From contig NZ_NMQT01000021.1 of assembly GCF_002234405.1 (NCBI RefSeq), forward strand, positions 16,614-80,613: DNA of 64,000 nt, read 5' to 3'. Origin of the DNA: Amycolatopsis thailandensis. GTDB lineage: Bacteria; Actinomycetota; Actinomycetes; Mycobacteriales; Pseudonocardiaceae. Below the pieces are notes generated by a model, which did no database searches, was not told the DNA's origin, and worked only from the letters and a program-made list of their open reading frames with translations. A program made the position numbers and the translations under genes. Positions 52,770-64,000 of the stretch are shown here, piece after piece (within the stretch, counting starts at the first letter, position 1; each line of letters opens with the position of its first letter).

Positions 52770-54206
52770 CTAGCGCCGGAGGCGGCCGAGGGTGGCGATG
52801 CCCTCGGCGATGTCGCTCGCCGGGCTGGATCCGTAGCCGAGGACGAGGCCCGGATTCATCGGCCGCTGACAGTGCCACGACAGCGGCTGCACCTTCACGC
52901 CCTGCTCCAGCGCGGCCGCGGCGAAGTCGAGGTCGGAGAAGCCGGCGTCGAAGGTGATCGTCAGGTGCAGTCCGGCGGCCGCGCCGTGCACGACGGCGTC
53001 CGGCAGATGCGCCTGGAGCGCGTCGATCATCGCGTCGCGACGACGGCGATGGCGTTTGCGCACGAACCGCAGCTGCCGTTCCATCTCGCCGGACTCCATG
53101 AGATGCGCCAGCACCAGCTGCGGGAGGACGGCGTTGCCCAGGTCGGCGAACCGTTTGGCCGCGACCACCTCGTCCCGGTAGCGCGGCGGCACCAGCATCC
53201 AGCCCACTCGGAGCGCGGGCGCGAGCCATTTCGACACGCTGCCCGCGTAACAGACCTGTTCGGCGAGCATCGAGCGCAGCGCGGGGACCGGCGGGCGGTC
53301 GTAGCGGTGTTCGGCGTCGTAGTCGTCCTCGATGATCAGCCCGCCGTCCGCGGCCCAGCGCATGAGCTCGCGACGGCGTTCCCCGCCGAGCACGACACCG
53401 GTCGGGAACTGGTGCGCGGGCGTGAGCAGTACGGCGGGCGCGCCGCTGCGGACGAGCTCACCGACGTCGATGCCGTCTTCGTCGACGCGGATCGGCGGCG
53501 TCGCCAGCCTGCGGTCGTGCAGATGCTGCCGCGCGCCCAGCGAACTCGGGTCCTCGACGGCGATCTCGGAGATCCCGTTGTCGCACAGCACCTGGGCCAG
53601 CAACCCGAGACCCTGCGCGACACCGGCGACGATCAGGACGTCATCGGCGTCGGCGGTGATGCCGCGGGTGCGGGCGATCCAGTGCGCGATGGCCAGCCGC
53701 AACGCGGGCGCGCCCCTCGGGTCGCCGTAGCCGAAGGAGGCCGCCGAGAGGTCGTTGAGCACGGTGCGCTCGGCGCGGAGCCAAGCCGTCCTCGGGAAGG
53801 CGGTCAGATCCGGCACGCCGGGGGACAGGTCGATCTTCGCCGGGGTCGACCGCAGTGAGTCGAAGACGCCGATCCCCGGGGCGGGCTGGAAGATCGTGCC
53901 CGCCGACGGGGGCCCGGACGTCGTCTGTTCCTTGGTTCTCGCGGGTGCCGCGACGACCACCGTTCCCGCGCGGCCGCGCCCGGCGACGTGGCCGTCCTCG
54001 ACCAGCCGCTGGTAGGCCTCGGTGACCACGCCGCGGGAAACCCGCAGGTCCGCGGCCAGCGACCGGGTCGCGGGCAGCCTGCTGCCGACCGGCAGGCGGC
54101 CGTCGGAGATGGCGTGCCGCAACCGCGACGCCAGCCAGTCCGACCGGCGCCCCGGTGGTGCGTCCCCGATGTCCAGCTGCAGGAAGTCCGAGCCCTCGGC
54201 AGTCAC
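52770..54206 (-). CDS. MocR/PdxR family regulator (GntR HTH plus aminotransferase domain)
   Basis: The 478-residue protein joins a GntR winged helix (WLASRLRHAISDGRLPVGSR, LRVSRGVVTEAYQRLVEDG) to a fold-type I aminotransferase domain. PLP-contacting residues include GVAQGLGLLAQVL, EDDYDAEHRYDRPPVPAL, and the lysine in GSVSKWLAPALRVGW. Such proteins use PLP to control vitamin B6 or amino-acid genes. GTG at 54206 has CACAAT 6 bp upstream, consistent with a leaderless start. metH starts far away in the same direction, so no target is obvious. Confidence 0.92.
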   Translation of the reverse strand: MTAEGSDFLQLDIGDAPPGRRSDWLASRLRHAISDGRLPVGSRLPATRSLAADLRVSRGVVTEAYQRLVEDGHVAGRGRAGTVVVAAPARTKEQTTSGPPSAGTIFQPAPGIGVFDSLRSTPAKIDLSPGVPDLTAFPRTAWLRAERTVLNDLSAASFGYGDPRGAPALRLAIAHWIARTRGITADADDVLIVAGVAQGLGLLAQVLCDNGISEIAVEDPSSLGARQHLHDRRLATPPIRVDEDGIDVGELVRSGAPAVLLTPAHQFPTGVVLGGERRRELMRWAADGGLIIEDDYDAEHRYDRPPVPALRSMLAEQVCYAGSVSKWLAPALRVGWMLVPPRYRDEVVAAKRFADLGNAVLPQLVLAHLMESGEMERQLRFVRKRHRRRRDAMIDALQAHLPDAVVHGAAAGLHLTITFDAGFSDLDFAAAALEQGVKVQPLSWHCQRPMNPGLVLGYGSSPASDIAEGIATLGRLRR

Positions 54207-54218
54207 CCGATCATTGTG

Positions 54219-57827
<3,609 letters not shown>

Positions 57828-58141
57828 CCAGCGCTCCTCCCATGTCGTGGGAGGCGCCCTTGCGGTGAAGTCCGGGGCCGAGCGTGGCGGACTCCATGGT
57901 CCGTTGCAGCGCCTCTCGACCTTGGCGACCAGACTACCGGATCGGCACAAGGGCGCTTCGCCCGAATTACTCAGCCGCTGGCCAGGGCGGGTTCGGCTTC
58001 CCGGATCGTGGGATGGGCGGTTCGGGCGGCACCGTGCGACCACCCGGAACCGTGTGGTCACGGTCATGATGCGGCGCTTTCCGGGTGTTGCCAACATCGA
58101 GTTCGCCACTCATGCGGAGTGGCAGGGGAGGGTTTCTGCCG
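57828..58141. other. Intergenic region between metH and SUKH gene
   Basis: The 314-bp gap contains the SAH riboswitch candidate near metH and probably two divergent promoters. Nothing else is evident except the CGGATCGTGGGATGG-like stretch before 58085. No gene is supported. Confidence 0.5.
57849..57918 (-). ncRNA. SAH riboswitch upstream of metH
   Basis: On the minus strand the RNA starts GAGGCGCUGCAAC and closes with GGGCGCCUC, so GAGGCGC and GCGCCUC form P1. P2 is CGGAC-CAUGGA-GUCCG. The joining CCACGCUCGG is close to the SAH-riboswitch consensus CCAGGCUCGG, and the GCGCUGCAAC core matches. SAH riboswitches switch on recycling genes such as ahcY and metH when S-adenosylhomocysteine rises. 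The call is by motif comparison from memory, without a covariance search. Confidence 0.7.
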
Positions 58142-58660
58142 GTGGAGCCTGAGGAACTGAGGGTTTGGCTCGAACGTTCGTCCCGCCTGAGCGCCGAGTT
58201 CACGCGAGGGTTCGGGGCGAGGTTCGGCTATCCGCCGGGTGAGAACCGGGTTTTCGTGGCCGATGGTGACGATTCGGGTGATCTCGAAGAGCTCGCGAAA
58301 CTCGGTGCCCCGGCCGAGCTGCTGGACTTCTTCGTCCACGTGAGAGAGGTGTCGTTGCCGGATCTCGGCAACGGTGTGTTCGTGCATTCGGCGAGGCACG
58401 TGCTCACCGGGCTGCTCGGTGCTCTGCCCACGCGACTCGCCGGGGTCGTGGAGGAGCGGATCACCGTTTTCGGATCGGACGGAGGGGGTTCGTTGTTCGC
58501 TTTGAGCGCGGGCGGCGGACAGGTCTACCGCCTGCGGGGAGGGGCCTTTCTCGACGGTGCCTACGAAGCCGGTCACCAGAGAACGACAGTGGTCGCGAAG
58601 GACCTGCGCGAGTTCTTGGACGGCATCCTGCGCGAGCTGGAAAGACATGTAGACGCGTGA
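58142..58660 (+). CDS. SMI1/KNR4 (SUKH) family-like protein
   Basis: The 172-residue acidic protein starts EPEELRVWLERSSRLSAEFT. SUKH-like segments are LEELAKLGAPAELLDFFVHV, ITVFGSDGGGSLFALSAGGG and the terminal VVAKDLREFLDGILREL. Bacterial SUKH proteins are often immunity proteins for secreted or contact-dependent toxins. No toxin gene is visible here. GTG at 58142 follows GGGAGGG; the frame is open upstream to 58085. Confidence 0.65.
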   Translation: MEPEELRVWLERSSRLSAEFTRGFGARFGYPPGENRVFVADGDDSGDLEELAKLGAPAELLDFFVHVREVSLPDLGNGVFVHSARHVLTGLLGALPTRLAGVVEERITVFGSDGGGSLFALSAGGGQVYRLRGGAFLDGAYEAGHQRTTVVAKDLREFLDGILRELERHVDA

Positions 58661-58706
58661 GCGAGCGGTGAGTCCGCGCTCTTGGGCTACTCGAAGGAGA
58701 TGTGCG

Positions 58707-58808
58707 GTGGCGATCGACTACGAAGCATGGTGTGTCGACGAACCGAGGGTCGCAAGACTCGGTCTGAACACAAGGACCTCTGGCTCCCGAAGGTGCGGAG
58801 GGGCATGA
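58707..58808 (+). CDS. Short ORF, possibly the N-terminal part of a frameshifted gene
   Basis: GTG at 58707, 7-8 bp after GGAGATG, starts AIDYEAWCVDEPRVARLGLN and stops at 58806-58808. The stop overlaps the ATG of the next ORF (ATGA). The 33 residues look like a natural N-terminus, and the next ORF continues in another frame. It may be a coupled pair or one gene with a frameshift near 58770. Confidence 0.35.
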   Translation: MAIDYEAWCVDEPRVARLGLNTRTSGSRRCGGA

Positions 58809-59089
58809 CAGCACTGATCCTGCTCGGTGTCGAAAGTGCCGAGCAAGCCTCCGAAGAGAAGGCCGTATGCGTTGTCCGGTGTCTCGGCCACCAGGTCTCG
58901 GTCGGTGACGTCTTGTCCACCGCGATCTTCGAGGATGGCACGTCGATGAAAGTCGACTTGCGGATCGTCGCGATTCTGCGCTACGAACGGCCGGTCGGAC
59001 TGCTGGACCCGCCTCACAGCGCGAAGCTCGAACTGGCGGGCACGGGTGAGCTCGGAGGAGTCCGGGAACTCCACGGCGACCCGCGGTGA
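58805..59089 (+). CDS. Hypothetical protein downstream of the SUKH gene
   Basis: ATG at 58805 starts a 94-residue protein, TALILLGVESAEQASEEKAV, with VSVGDVLSTAIFEDGTSMKV and a beta-rich end (LRIVAILRYERPVGLLDPPH). No family is recognised. The frame continues upstream to 58682 without a good start. It could be the C-terminal part of the short ORF before it. The lower GC and the SUKH neighbour suggest an immunity-type accessory gene. Confidence 0.45.
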   Translation: MTALILLGVESAEQASEEKAVCVVRCLGHQVSVGDVLSTAIFEDGTSMKVDLRIVAILRYERPVGLLDPPHSAKLELAGTGELGGVRELHGDPR

Positions 59090-59263
59090 AGCGGAATTCG
59101 CGGCGATCCGGTTGGATGTCGACGCTGATTTCCGTCATCGACGGAGGACCGGACCGGATCGATCACCATCCGTGTCCGCGCTCCGGAAGGGACGACGGTG
59201 CACCCGATCAAGGATCCGGCGTCGGCCGACGGGATTCCCGACTTCGTCCGGGCTCAGCCCTGA
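59046..59263 (+). pseudogene. Possible decayed ORF with a frameshift
   Basis: GTG at 59046 opens SSEESGNSTATRGEAEFAAI and RLDVDADFRH. The sense then appears to move to another frame that reads ITIRVRAPEGTTVHPIKDPA and stops at 59261-59263 after FVRAQP. Both pieces have coding-like composition. The junction would be near 59135-59160. The reading is tentative. Confidence 0.25.
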
Positions 59264-59305
59264 GCGTGTTCCCGCATCGTCGTGAAGTACTCCGACCGTC
59301 GACCA

Positions 59306-59983
59306 CTAGAAACCGACGGTCGCCTTCTGGATCTTCACCGGCTTCGCGGGCAGCCCGTCCTGCGGCCCGTTCGGGTCCGTCGGGATGATCCCGGCGGCCA
59401 CGATCCGGTCCAGCACGTCCATGCCCCGCACGACCTCGCCCATCACCGAGTAGTTCTTCGGGATGTTCGCGAACGAGTGCACGATGAAGAACTCGCTGCC
59501 GTTGGTGCCGGGGCCCTGGTTGCCCATGGCGATGGTGCCGCGTTCGTAGGTCTCGGTGCCGTCGACCTCGTCCGGGAACTTGTAGCCCGGCCCGCCCTTT
59601 TCGGCCTCGTAGATGTCGCCGCACTGGAGGACGCCGAGGCGCGAGGAGTTCGTCAAGCGCCAGCACTGGCTGTGGTCGTAGAAGCGCTGCAGCGCGAGGC
59701 TCGCCAGGTTGTGCGCGGCGCACGGGGCGGCGCCCGCGCGGTTCAGGCGCACGGTGACCGGGCCGTAGTTGAAGCGGAACGTGACGTCGATCGTGCCGCG
59801 GGTCAGCGCGAAGGGGAGCGGCCGGAAGACCGGGCGGGCCGCCGGGTTCTCCGGGGTCGGTGTGAACTCGCAGCGCACGATCGGCAAGGACGCCGAAGAC
59901 GCCGGCGCGGCCGTGGCCACGCCGGGCAGCAGGACGGCGGCGAGAGCGGAGACGACGGCGGTGACACCCCAGCGCAGCTTCAT
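59306..59983 (-). CDS. Secreted cyclophilin-type peptidyl-prolyl isomerase
   Basis: The 225-residue protein has a signal peptide (GVTAVVSALAAVLLPGVATA). The cyclophilin domain includes VTVRLNRAGAAPCAAHNLAS, RFYDHSQCWRLTN, GTIAMGNQGPGTNGSEFFIV (the Q-F active-site strand) and YSVMGEVVRGMDVLDRI. The catalytic Arg seems replaced within CWRLTN. It probably helps fold exported proteins. Three Cys could form disulfides. It is convergent with the decayed ORFs. Confidence 0.9.
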   Translation of the reverse strand: MKLRWGVTAVVSALAAVLLPGVATAAPASSASLPIVRCEFTPTPENPAARPVFRPLPFALTRGTIDVTFRFNYGPVTVRLNRAGAAPCAAHNLASLALQRFYDHSQCWRLTNSSRLGVLQCGDIYEAEKGGPGYKFPDEVDGTETYERGTIAMGNQGPGTNGSEFFIVHSFANIPKNYSVMGEVVRGMDVLDRIVAAGIIPTDPNGPQDGLPAKPVKIQKATVGF

Positions 59984-60058
59984 GAGGGGGAACTTAACCC
60001 AAAAGGGTGGTCGTCGGGTAGCGCTTCACGCGGGCGGGCGGCACTCGCGCGGGTTCGG

Positions 60059-60111
60059 TCCGTGAAGGCCTCCTTGAGGGACCCAGGGTCCCTCAAGGAG
60101 GCCTTCACGGA
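60059..60111. repeat. GTGAAGG hairpin (copy E), perfect 26-bp arms
   Basis: The arms 60059-60084 and 60086-60111 are exact reverse complements around a single base. The core is TCCGTGAAGGCCTCCTTGAG. It is the most regular member of the family in the window and lies upstream of the cyclophilin gene. Confidence 0.88.
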
Positions 60112-60190
60112 CTTGGCGATCGTCACGCCCCAGACGGTTCAGCCTTCACGTACTTCGAGCGGGTGAGGGCGGCGGTGAGGCGTCGGTCCA

Positions 60191-60244
60191 GGTGGTCGTG
60201 AGTGGCGATTCGGGTTAGAACACGAATCGCCACTCACGACCACC
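60191..60244. repeat. 22-bp perfect inverted repeat of another type
   Basis: GGTGGTCGTGAGTGGCGATT-CG (60191-60212) and its exact complement (60223-60244) enclose GGTTAGAACA. Its arm sequence is unrelated to the GTGAAGG family. It ends 22 bp before the SLT-like gene and so could be part of its control region. Confidence 0.85.
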
Positions 60245-60265
60245 CGCACCGAACGGCCACCGCGC

Positions 60266-60883
60266 ATGCTGAGCTCACTCACCGCCGTATACCTCGCCGC
60301 CACCATCGGCCTGACCCAGCTCCCGCCCACCGAAATCCGGCCCGACCAGGTCGAGCACATCGCCCTGCCCTGCGCCCAAGCGGGCGCGTCCGCCGACGAC
60401 AACGACTCCGCCCAAAGCCTCAACCAGCAGCTCGCCACGAAAATGCGCGGCTACATGAACCCGTACAACACGTCCTGTGCCAGAGCGGTCGTCGAGACCG
60501 TCCAGAGATCGGGGTTCAACGAACGCGCGGCGGCCATCGCGATCGCGACGGTGATCGTCGAGTCGAGCATCGCCAACCTCGACGGCGGGCTCGGTGACTC
60601 GGTCGGGCTCTTCCAGCAGCGCGCGAGCTGGGGGAGCTTCGAGCAGCGGACCGACCCGGTCTGGGCGACGGCCCGGTTCCTCGCCGTGATGCGGCAGTTC
60701 TTCCCGAACGGCGCCTGGAACGACGTCGCCATCGGTGACGTCGCCGCGGCGATCCAGCGGCCCGCGGCGAAGTACCGGCATCGCTACGGGGTCGAGGCCG
60801 ACGACGCGGTCAAGATCGTCGGCGAACTCTGGGCCCGGAACGGCGAATGGCCCCTGCCCACCAGAGTGGACAGGGGCCATTGA
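60266..60883 (+). CDS. Secreted lytic-transglycosylase-like (SLT) protein
   Basis: The 205-residue protein has an N-terminal membrane/signal stretch (LSSLTAVYLAATIGLTQLPP). The core ERAAAIAIATVIVESSIANL contains a Glu in the place of the lysozyme-like catalytic Glu, and GDSVGLFQQRASWGSFEQ matches the GLFQ motif of SLT folds. PVWATARFLAVMRQFF and DVAAAIQRPAAKYRHRYG complete the domain. It may cleave peptidoglycan. The family is common, uncharacterised and actinobacterial. Confidence 0.75.
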   Translation: MLSSLTAVYLAATIGLTQLPPTEIRPDQVEHIALPCAQAGASADDNDSAQSLNQQLATKMRGYMNPYNTSCARAVVETVQRSGFNERAAAIAIATVIVESSIANLDGGLGDSVGLFQQRASWGSFEQRTDPVWATARFLAVMRQFFPNGAWNDVAIGDVAAAIQRPAAKYRHRYGVEADDAVKIVGELWARNGEWPLPTRVDRGH

Positions 60884-60895
60884 GCCGTGGTCGGA

Positions 60896-61165
60896 CTACT
60901 TACGCCAGGCCGTGCGCTGCTTACGCATGTCGAGCACCAGCCCGAACATCATCAGCAGGGACAGCCCGATCAGCCACAGGTTCTCGGTCCAGCCGTGGTG
61001 ATTGCCGTACAGCATCACCAGCAGGATGATCGCGCACAGCCAGCCCGCGATCCGCGTCGCCTTCGGGAAGGAACCGTGCCAGCCCCACTCGGCCGACGGC
61101 TCGTCGCGGGGGTCGACGGTGTCGACGCCCACCCGGCCGCGCTTTTCGACCGCTTTGCTCGCCAC
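60896..61165 (-). CDS. DUF2631 membrane protein
   Basis: This 89-residue protein is conserved in Actinobacteria next to dxr. It starts ASKAVEKRGRVGVDTVDPRD, has EPSAEWGWHGSFPKATRIAG (the DUF2631 signature), and two membrane helices (WLCAIILLVMLYG, LWLIGLSLLMMFGLVLD). GTG at 61165 follows AGGAGTTGATC. The function is unknown. Confidence 0.88.
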   Translation of the reverse strand: MASKAVEKRGRVGVDTVDPRDEPSAEWGWHGSFPKATRIAGWLCAIILLVMLYGNHHGWTENLWLIGLSLLMMFGLVLDMRKQRTAWRK

Positions 61166-61246
61166 GATCAACTCCTCAAAACCCGATGGTTCGCTTGCCC
61201 GCGAATGATCCCACACCTGGCTGCACGCGCCGGATGGGGCCCAAGC

Positions 61247-61252
61247 GACAAT
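61247..61252 (+). promoter_or_regulatory. Candidate -10 box for dxr
   Basis: GACAAT (61247-61252) lies 8 bp before the ATG of dxr. It fits a -10 hexamer of the NANNNT type and there is no Shine-Dalgarno, so a leaderless transcript is possible. Confidence 0.3.
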
Positions 61253-61260
61253 GAGCCCCG

Positions 61261-62466
61261 ATGACTACCTCGCGAAGTGTGCTCGTGCTCGGTTCGACCG
61301 GTTCGGTCGGCGCCCAGGCTCTCGACGTGGCGGCCCGTAACCCGGAGCTGTTCCGGGTCGCCGGGATCGCCGCGGGCGGTTCCGACCCCGCCGCGCTGGC
61401 CGCGCAGGCCTTGGCGCACCAGGTCGACGCCGTGGCGATCAGCAGGCCGACGGCCGTGGAAGACCTGCAGCTCGCGCTGTACGCCGAAGCGCAGAAGCGC
61501 GGCTACTCCAGTGGCGACTTCAAGCTCCCGCGCATCTACGCGGGGGCCGGCGCGGTCGTCGAGATGATCGACGCCACCCCGGTCGACGTCGTGCTCAACG
61601 CGCTCCCCGGCTCCCAGGGGCTCCCGCCGACCCTGCGCGCGCTCGCCACCGGCGCCACGCTCGCGCTGGCCAACAAGGAGTCGCTGATCGCGGGCGGCCC
61701 GCTCGTGCTCGCCGCGGCCAAGCCCGGCCAGCTGGTCCCGGTCGATTCGGAGCACTCCGCGATCGCCCAGGCCCTGCGCGCCGGCCGCGAGTCCGAGGTC
61801 GCCAGGCTGGTGCTGACCGCCTCGGGCGGCCCGTTCCGCGGCCGCAAGCGCGAGGAGCTGGCCGACGTCACCGTCGAGCAGGCGATGGCGCATCCGACCT
61901 GGTCGATGGGCCCGCTCATCACGATCAACTCGTCCACCCTGGTCAACAAGGGGCTGGAACTGATCGAGGCGAAGCTCCTGTTCGACATCGAGACCGAGCG
62001 CATCGACGTGGTCGTCCACCCGCAGTCGATCATCCACTCGATGGTGACCTTTGTGGACGGCTCGACGATCGCCCAGGCCAGCCCGCCCGACATGCGGCTG
62101 CCGATCGCGCTGGCCCTGCACTGGCCGGATCGTGTCCCCGGCGCCGCGGCCGCGTGCGTCTGGGACAAGCCCGCGAGCTGGACTTTCGAGCCGCTGGACA
62201 ACGAGGCGTTCCCGGCCGTCGAGCTGGCGAGGCACACCGGAACCGTCGGCGGCTGTGTCCCGGCGGTCTACAACGCGGCGAACGAGGAGCTGGTGGCCGC
62301 TTTCCTGGCACAGAACACCGGCTTCACCTCGATTGTGGACACTATTGCCCAGGTGGTGGAAGCCGCCGACGAATGGCGTCGCGAACCTCGCGACGTGGAT
62401 GACGTACTTGCTGCCGAGCGCTGGGCTCGCGCGCGTGCCGGTGCGCTGATCGGTAAGGGGAAGTAG
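61261..62466 (+). CDS. dxr: 1-deoxy-D-xylulose 5-phosphate reductoisomerase
   Basis: Dxr converts DXP to MEP with NADPH, the first committed step of the MEP pathway. The 401-residue protein has the NADPH motif [39 protein letters not shown], the metal ligands in [12 protein letters not shown], and the flexible loop [16 protein letters not shown], with [10 protein letters not shown]. It ends four bases before the protease gene. The target of fosmidomycin in other bacteria. Confidence 0.97.
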   Translation: MTTSRSVLVLGSTGSVGAQALDVAARNPELFRVAGIAAGGSDPAALAAQALAHQVDAVAISRPTAVEDLQLALYAEAQKRGYSSGDFKLPRIYAGAGAVVEMIDATPVDVVLNALPGSQGLPPTLRALATGATLALANKESLIAGGPLVLAAAKPGQLVPVDSEHSAIAQALRAGRESEVARLVLTASGGPFRGRKREELADVTVEQAMAHPTWSMGPLITINSSTLVNKGLELIEAKLLFDIETERIDVVVHPQSIIHSMVTFVDGSTIAQASPPDMRLPIALALHWPDRVPGAAAACVWDKPASWTFEPLDNEAFPAVELARHTGTVGGCVPAVYNAANEELVAAFLAQNTGFTSIVDTIAQVVEAADEWRREPRDVDDVLAAERWARARAGALIGKGK

Positions 62467-62469
62467 CGC

Positions 62470-63705
62470 GTGGTCTTCATTCTCGGGATCGTGCTGTTCG
62501 CGCTGGGCATCTGCCTGTCCGTAGCGCTGCACGAGGCCGGTCACATGTGGGCGGCGAAGGCCTTCGGCATGAAGGTCCGGCGCTTCTTCGTCGGCTACGG
62601 GCCGACGGTGTTCTCCTTCCGCCGCGGCGACACCGAGTACGGCCTCAAGTGGATCCCGCTCGGCGGGTTCTGCGACATCGCGGGCATGACCGCGCTCGAC
62701 GAGGTCACCCCGGAGGAGTCGAAGCGCGCGATGTGGCGCTTCAAGACCTGGAAGCGCACCGTCGTCATGGCGGCGGGTTCGGTGACGCACTTCATCCTCG
62801 GTTTCATCATCCTGTACCTGATGGCCGTCACCATGGGCCTGCCGAACCCGGACGCGGCGAAGGCGCCCACCGAGCCGGTGATCAGCGCCACGTCGTGTGC
62901 CCGCGCGGCCACCACCGTCGAGCAGCTGAACGACAAGTCCTGCCCGCCCGGCGCCCCCACCCCCGCGCAGACCGCCGGGATCCAGGCAGGCGACAGGATC
63001 CTGTCGGTGGCGGGCAAGCCGACACCGGCCTGGACCGACATGCTCGCGGCCGTCCAGGTCGCCGGCGGCCCGACACCGTTCGTGGTCGAGCGCAACGGGC
63101 AGCGGCTCAACCTGACCGTCGACGTGCCGCGCGTGCAGCGGCTGGTCGCCGACGGTGAGAACAAGACCACGGTCAAGGACGTCGGCATGATCGGCGCCTC
63201 ACCGGTGCCGAAGTCGGTAGTGGCGACCTACGGTCCGGTCGACGCGATCGGGGCGACGTTCGACTTCACCGGCACGATGTTCTCCGAAACCGCCAAGCGG
63301 CTGATCGAGTTCCCGTCGCGGATGCCCGCGGTGGTGGAGTCCATCTTCGGCGGCGAGCGCGACCCGAACACCCCGGTCAGCGTGGTCGGCGCCAGCCGGA
63401 TCGGTGGCGAGGCCGCCGAGCGCGGGCTATGGGAGGTCTTCCTCCTCCTGCTGGCGAGCCTGAACTTCTTCATCGGCGTGTTCAACCTGCTGCCGCTGCT
63501 CCCGCTCGACGGCGGGCACATCGCGGTCGTCTGGTACGAGCGGGTCCGGGACTGGTTCCGGAAGCTGCGCGGGAAGGCGGCGGGTGGTCCGGTCGACTAC
63601 ACGAAGCTCTCCGCGGTCACGTTGGTGCTCGTCTTCATCGGCGGCGCGGTCACTCTGCTCACCATCACCGCCGACATCGTGAATCCGGTCAAGCTGTTCC
63701 AGTGA
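62470..63705 (+). CDS. Site-2 zinc metalloprotease, Rip1/RseP type
   Basis: The M50 protease cleaves membrane-bound anti-sigma factors and other proteins inside the membrane. The 411-residue protein has HEAGH (zinc ligands; residues about 21-25) in the first helix, a PDZ domain (GIQAGDRILSVAGKPTPAWTD), and LLPLLPLDGGH near the C-terminus with the third ligand Asp. There are four membrane segments. It is Rip1-like by position (dxr-rip-ispG). GTG at 62470 is three bases after the dxr stop, so it is coupled to dxr. Confidence 0.95.
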   Translation: MVFILGIVLFALGICLSVALHEAGHMWAAKAFGMKVRRFFVGYGPTVFSFRRGDTEYGLKWIPLGGFCDIAGMTALDEVTPEESKRAMWRFKTWKRTVVMAAGSVTHFILGFIILYLMAVTMGLPNPDAAKAPTEPVISATSCARAATTVEQLNDKSCPPGAPTPAQTAGIQAGDRILSVAGKPTPAWTDMLAAVQVAGGPTPFVVERNGQRLNLTVDVPRVQRLVADGENKTTVKDVGMIGASPVPKSVVATYGPVDAIGATFDFTGTMFSETAKRLIEFPSRMPAVVESIFGGERDPNTPVSVVGASRIGGEAAERGLWEVFLLLLASLNFFIGVFNLLPLLPLDGGHIAVVWYERVRDWFRKLRGKAAGGPVDYTKLSAVTLVLVFIGGAVTLLTITADIVNPVKLFQ

Positions 63706-63810
63706 CGGGGACGGGCGGTCACGGAGCGCACTGTCAGCACCGTTGAGCCGCCCAGGTAATGCTGCTCACCGTGACGGCTGACGTCGTGGATGTCCGCCGA
63801 TCGGGGTAGG

Positions 63811-63816
63811 TACGCT
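63811..63816 (+). promoter_or_regulatory. Candidate -10 box for ispG
   Basis: TACGCT (63811-63816) fits TANNNT and lies 7 bp before the GTG start, with no clear Shine-Dalgarno beyond GAGGG. It suggests leaderless transcription of ispG. Confidence 0.35.
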
Positions 63817-63823
63817 TGAGGGC

Positions 63824-64000
63824 GTGACTGTCGCTCTTGGTATGCCAGCGCTTCCTCCTCCTGTCCTCTCCGAGCGTCGCAAGACCCGACAGCTGCAGGT
63901 CGGGCCGGTCGGCGTCGGTAGCGAGCACCCGATCTCGGTGCAGTCGATGACCACCACGCTCACCTCGGACGTCAACGCCACCCTGCAGCAGATCGCCGAG
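63824..64000 (+). CDS. ispG: 4-hydroxy-3-methylbut-2-en-1-yl diphosphate synthase, N-terminal part
   Basis: IspG (GcpE) is an iron-sulfur enzyme of the MEP isoprenoid pathway that reduces MEcPP to HMBPP. The visible 59 residues start [20 protein letters not shown] and contain [20 protein letters not shown] and [17 protein letters not shown], the conserved N-terminal strand and helix of the TIM barrel. GTG at 63824 is the start. The window ends inside the gene. Confidence 0.93.
   Translation, partial: MTVALGMPALPPPVLSERRKTRQLQVGPVGVGSEHPISVQSMTTTLTSDVNATLQQIAE

Overview
The window is high-GC actinobacterial DNA with frequent GTG/TTG starts. It has the core gene order found in mycobacteria and other Actinobacteria, and the composition and palindromic intergenic repeats suggest a Pseudonocardiales genome such as Amycolatopsis. 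The genus is an inference; no rRNA gene is present to fix it.

Region 1 (about 0.2-24.98 kb) is the conserved backbone on the + strand: two CPBP membrane proteases, then rpsP-khpA-rimM-trmD, rplS, lepB-rnhB-DUF2469, yraN-comM-dprA-xerC-whiG, a convergent secreted M23 peptidase, rpsB-tsf, pyrH-frr-cdsA, and finally rlmN. Together these serve translation (ribosomal proteins, EF-Ts, ribosome recycling and maturation, tRNA/rRNA methylation), protein export (signal peptidase I), lipid precursor synthesis, DNA uptake and processing, chromosome dimer resolution and developmental transcription. The backbone is interrupted by a 21-bp tandem repeat array (12.1-12.6 kb), by two matching DnaA-box pairs (6.75 and 13.37 kb), and by a small accessory group (carboxylesterase, VOC protein, methyltransferase, PadR regulator, YcaO protein) between cdsA and rlmN.

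Region 2 (about 25.0-60.9 kb) is an accessory block between rlmN and dxr, which lie much closer in mycobacteria. It holds divergent regulator/target pairs (LysR with a frameshifted FAD monooxygenase; MarR with an MFS exporter), secreted proteins (GH128-like glycosidase, Asp-box repeat protein, cutinase-like hydrolase, PhoD phosphatase, cyclophilin), a SpoIIE-like pseudophosphatase with one broken and one intact GAF-ANTAR gene, a P450, a MocR regulator, and metH preceded by a probable SAH riboswitch. Two genes look foreign by their lower GC: a protein with a PD-(D/E)XK-like motif (27.3 kb) and a KAP-type membrane NTPase (30.8-33.0 kb). A SUKH-type gene and decayed small ORFs follow metH.

Region 3 (60.9-64.0 kb) returns to the backbone: DUF2631, dxr, a site-2 protease of the Rip1/RseP type, and the start of ispG. 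dxr and ispG are both MEP isoprenoid enzymes.

The most unusual observations are: a YcaO/cyclodehydratase-like gene whose natural start seems to be a non-canonical AUU/AUC behind a perfect 10-nt Shine-Dalgarno and whose ATP motif is degenerate; a family of long intergenic hairpins built on GTGAAGG-type arms; the 21-bp array; nested palindromes over the LysR start; and several genes that look leaderless (TANNNT-type -10 box 6-8 nt before the start codon).
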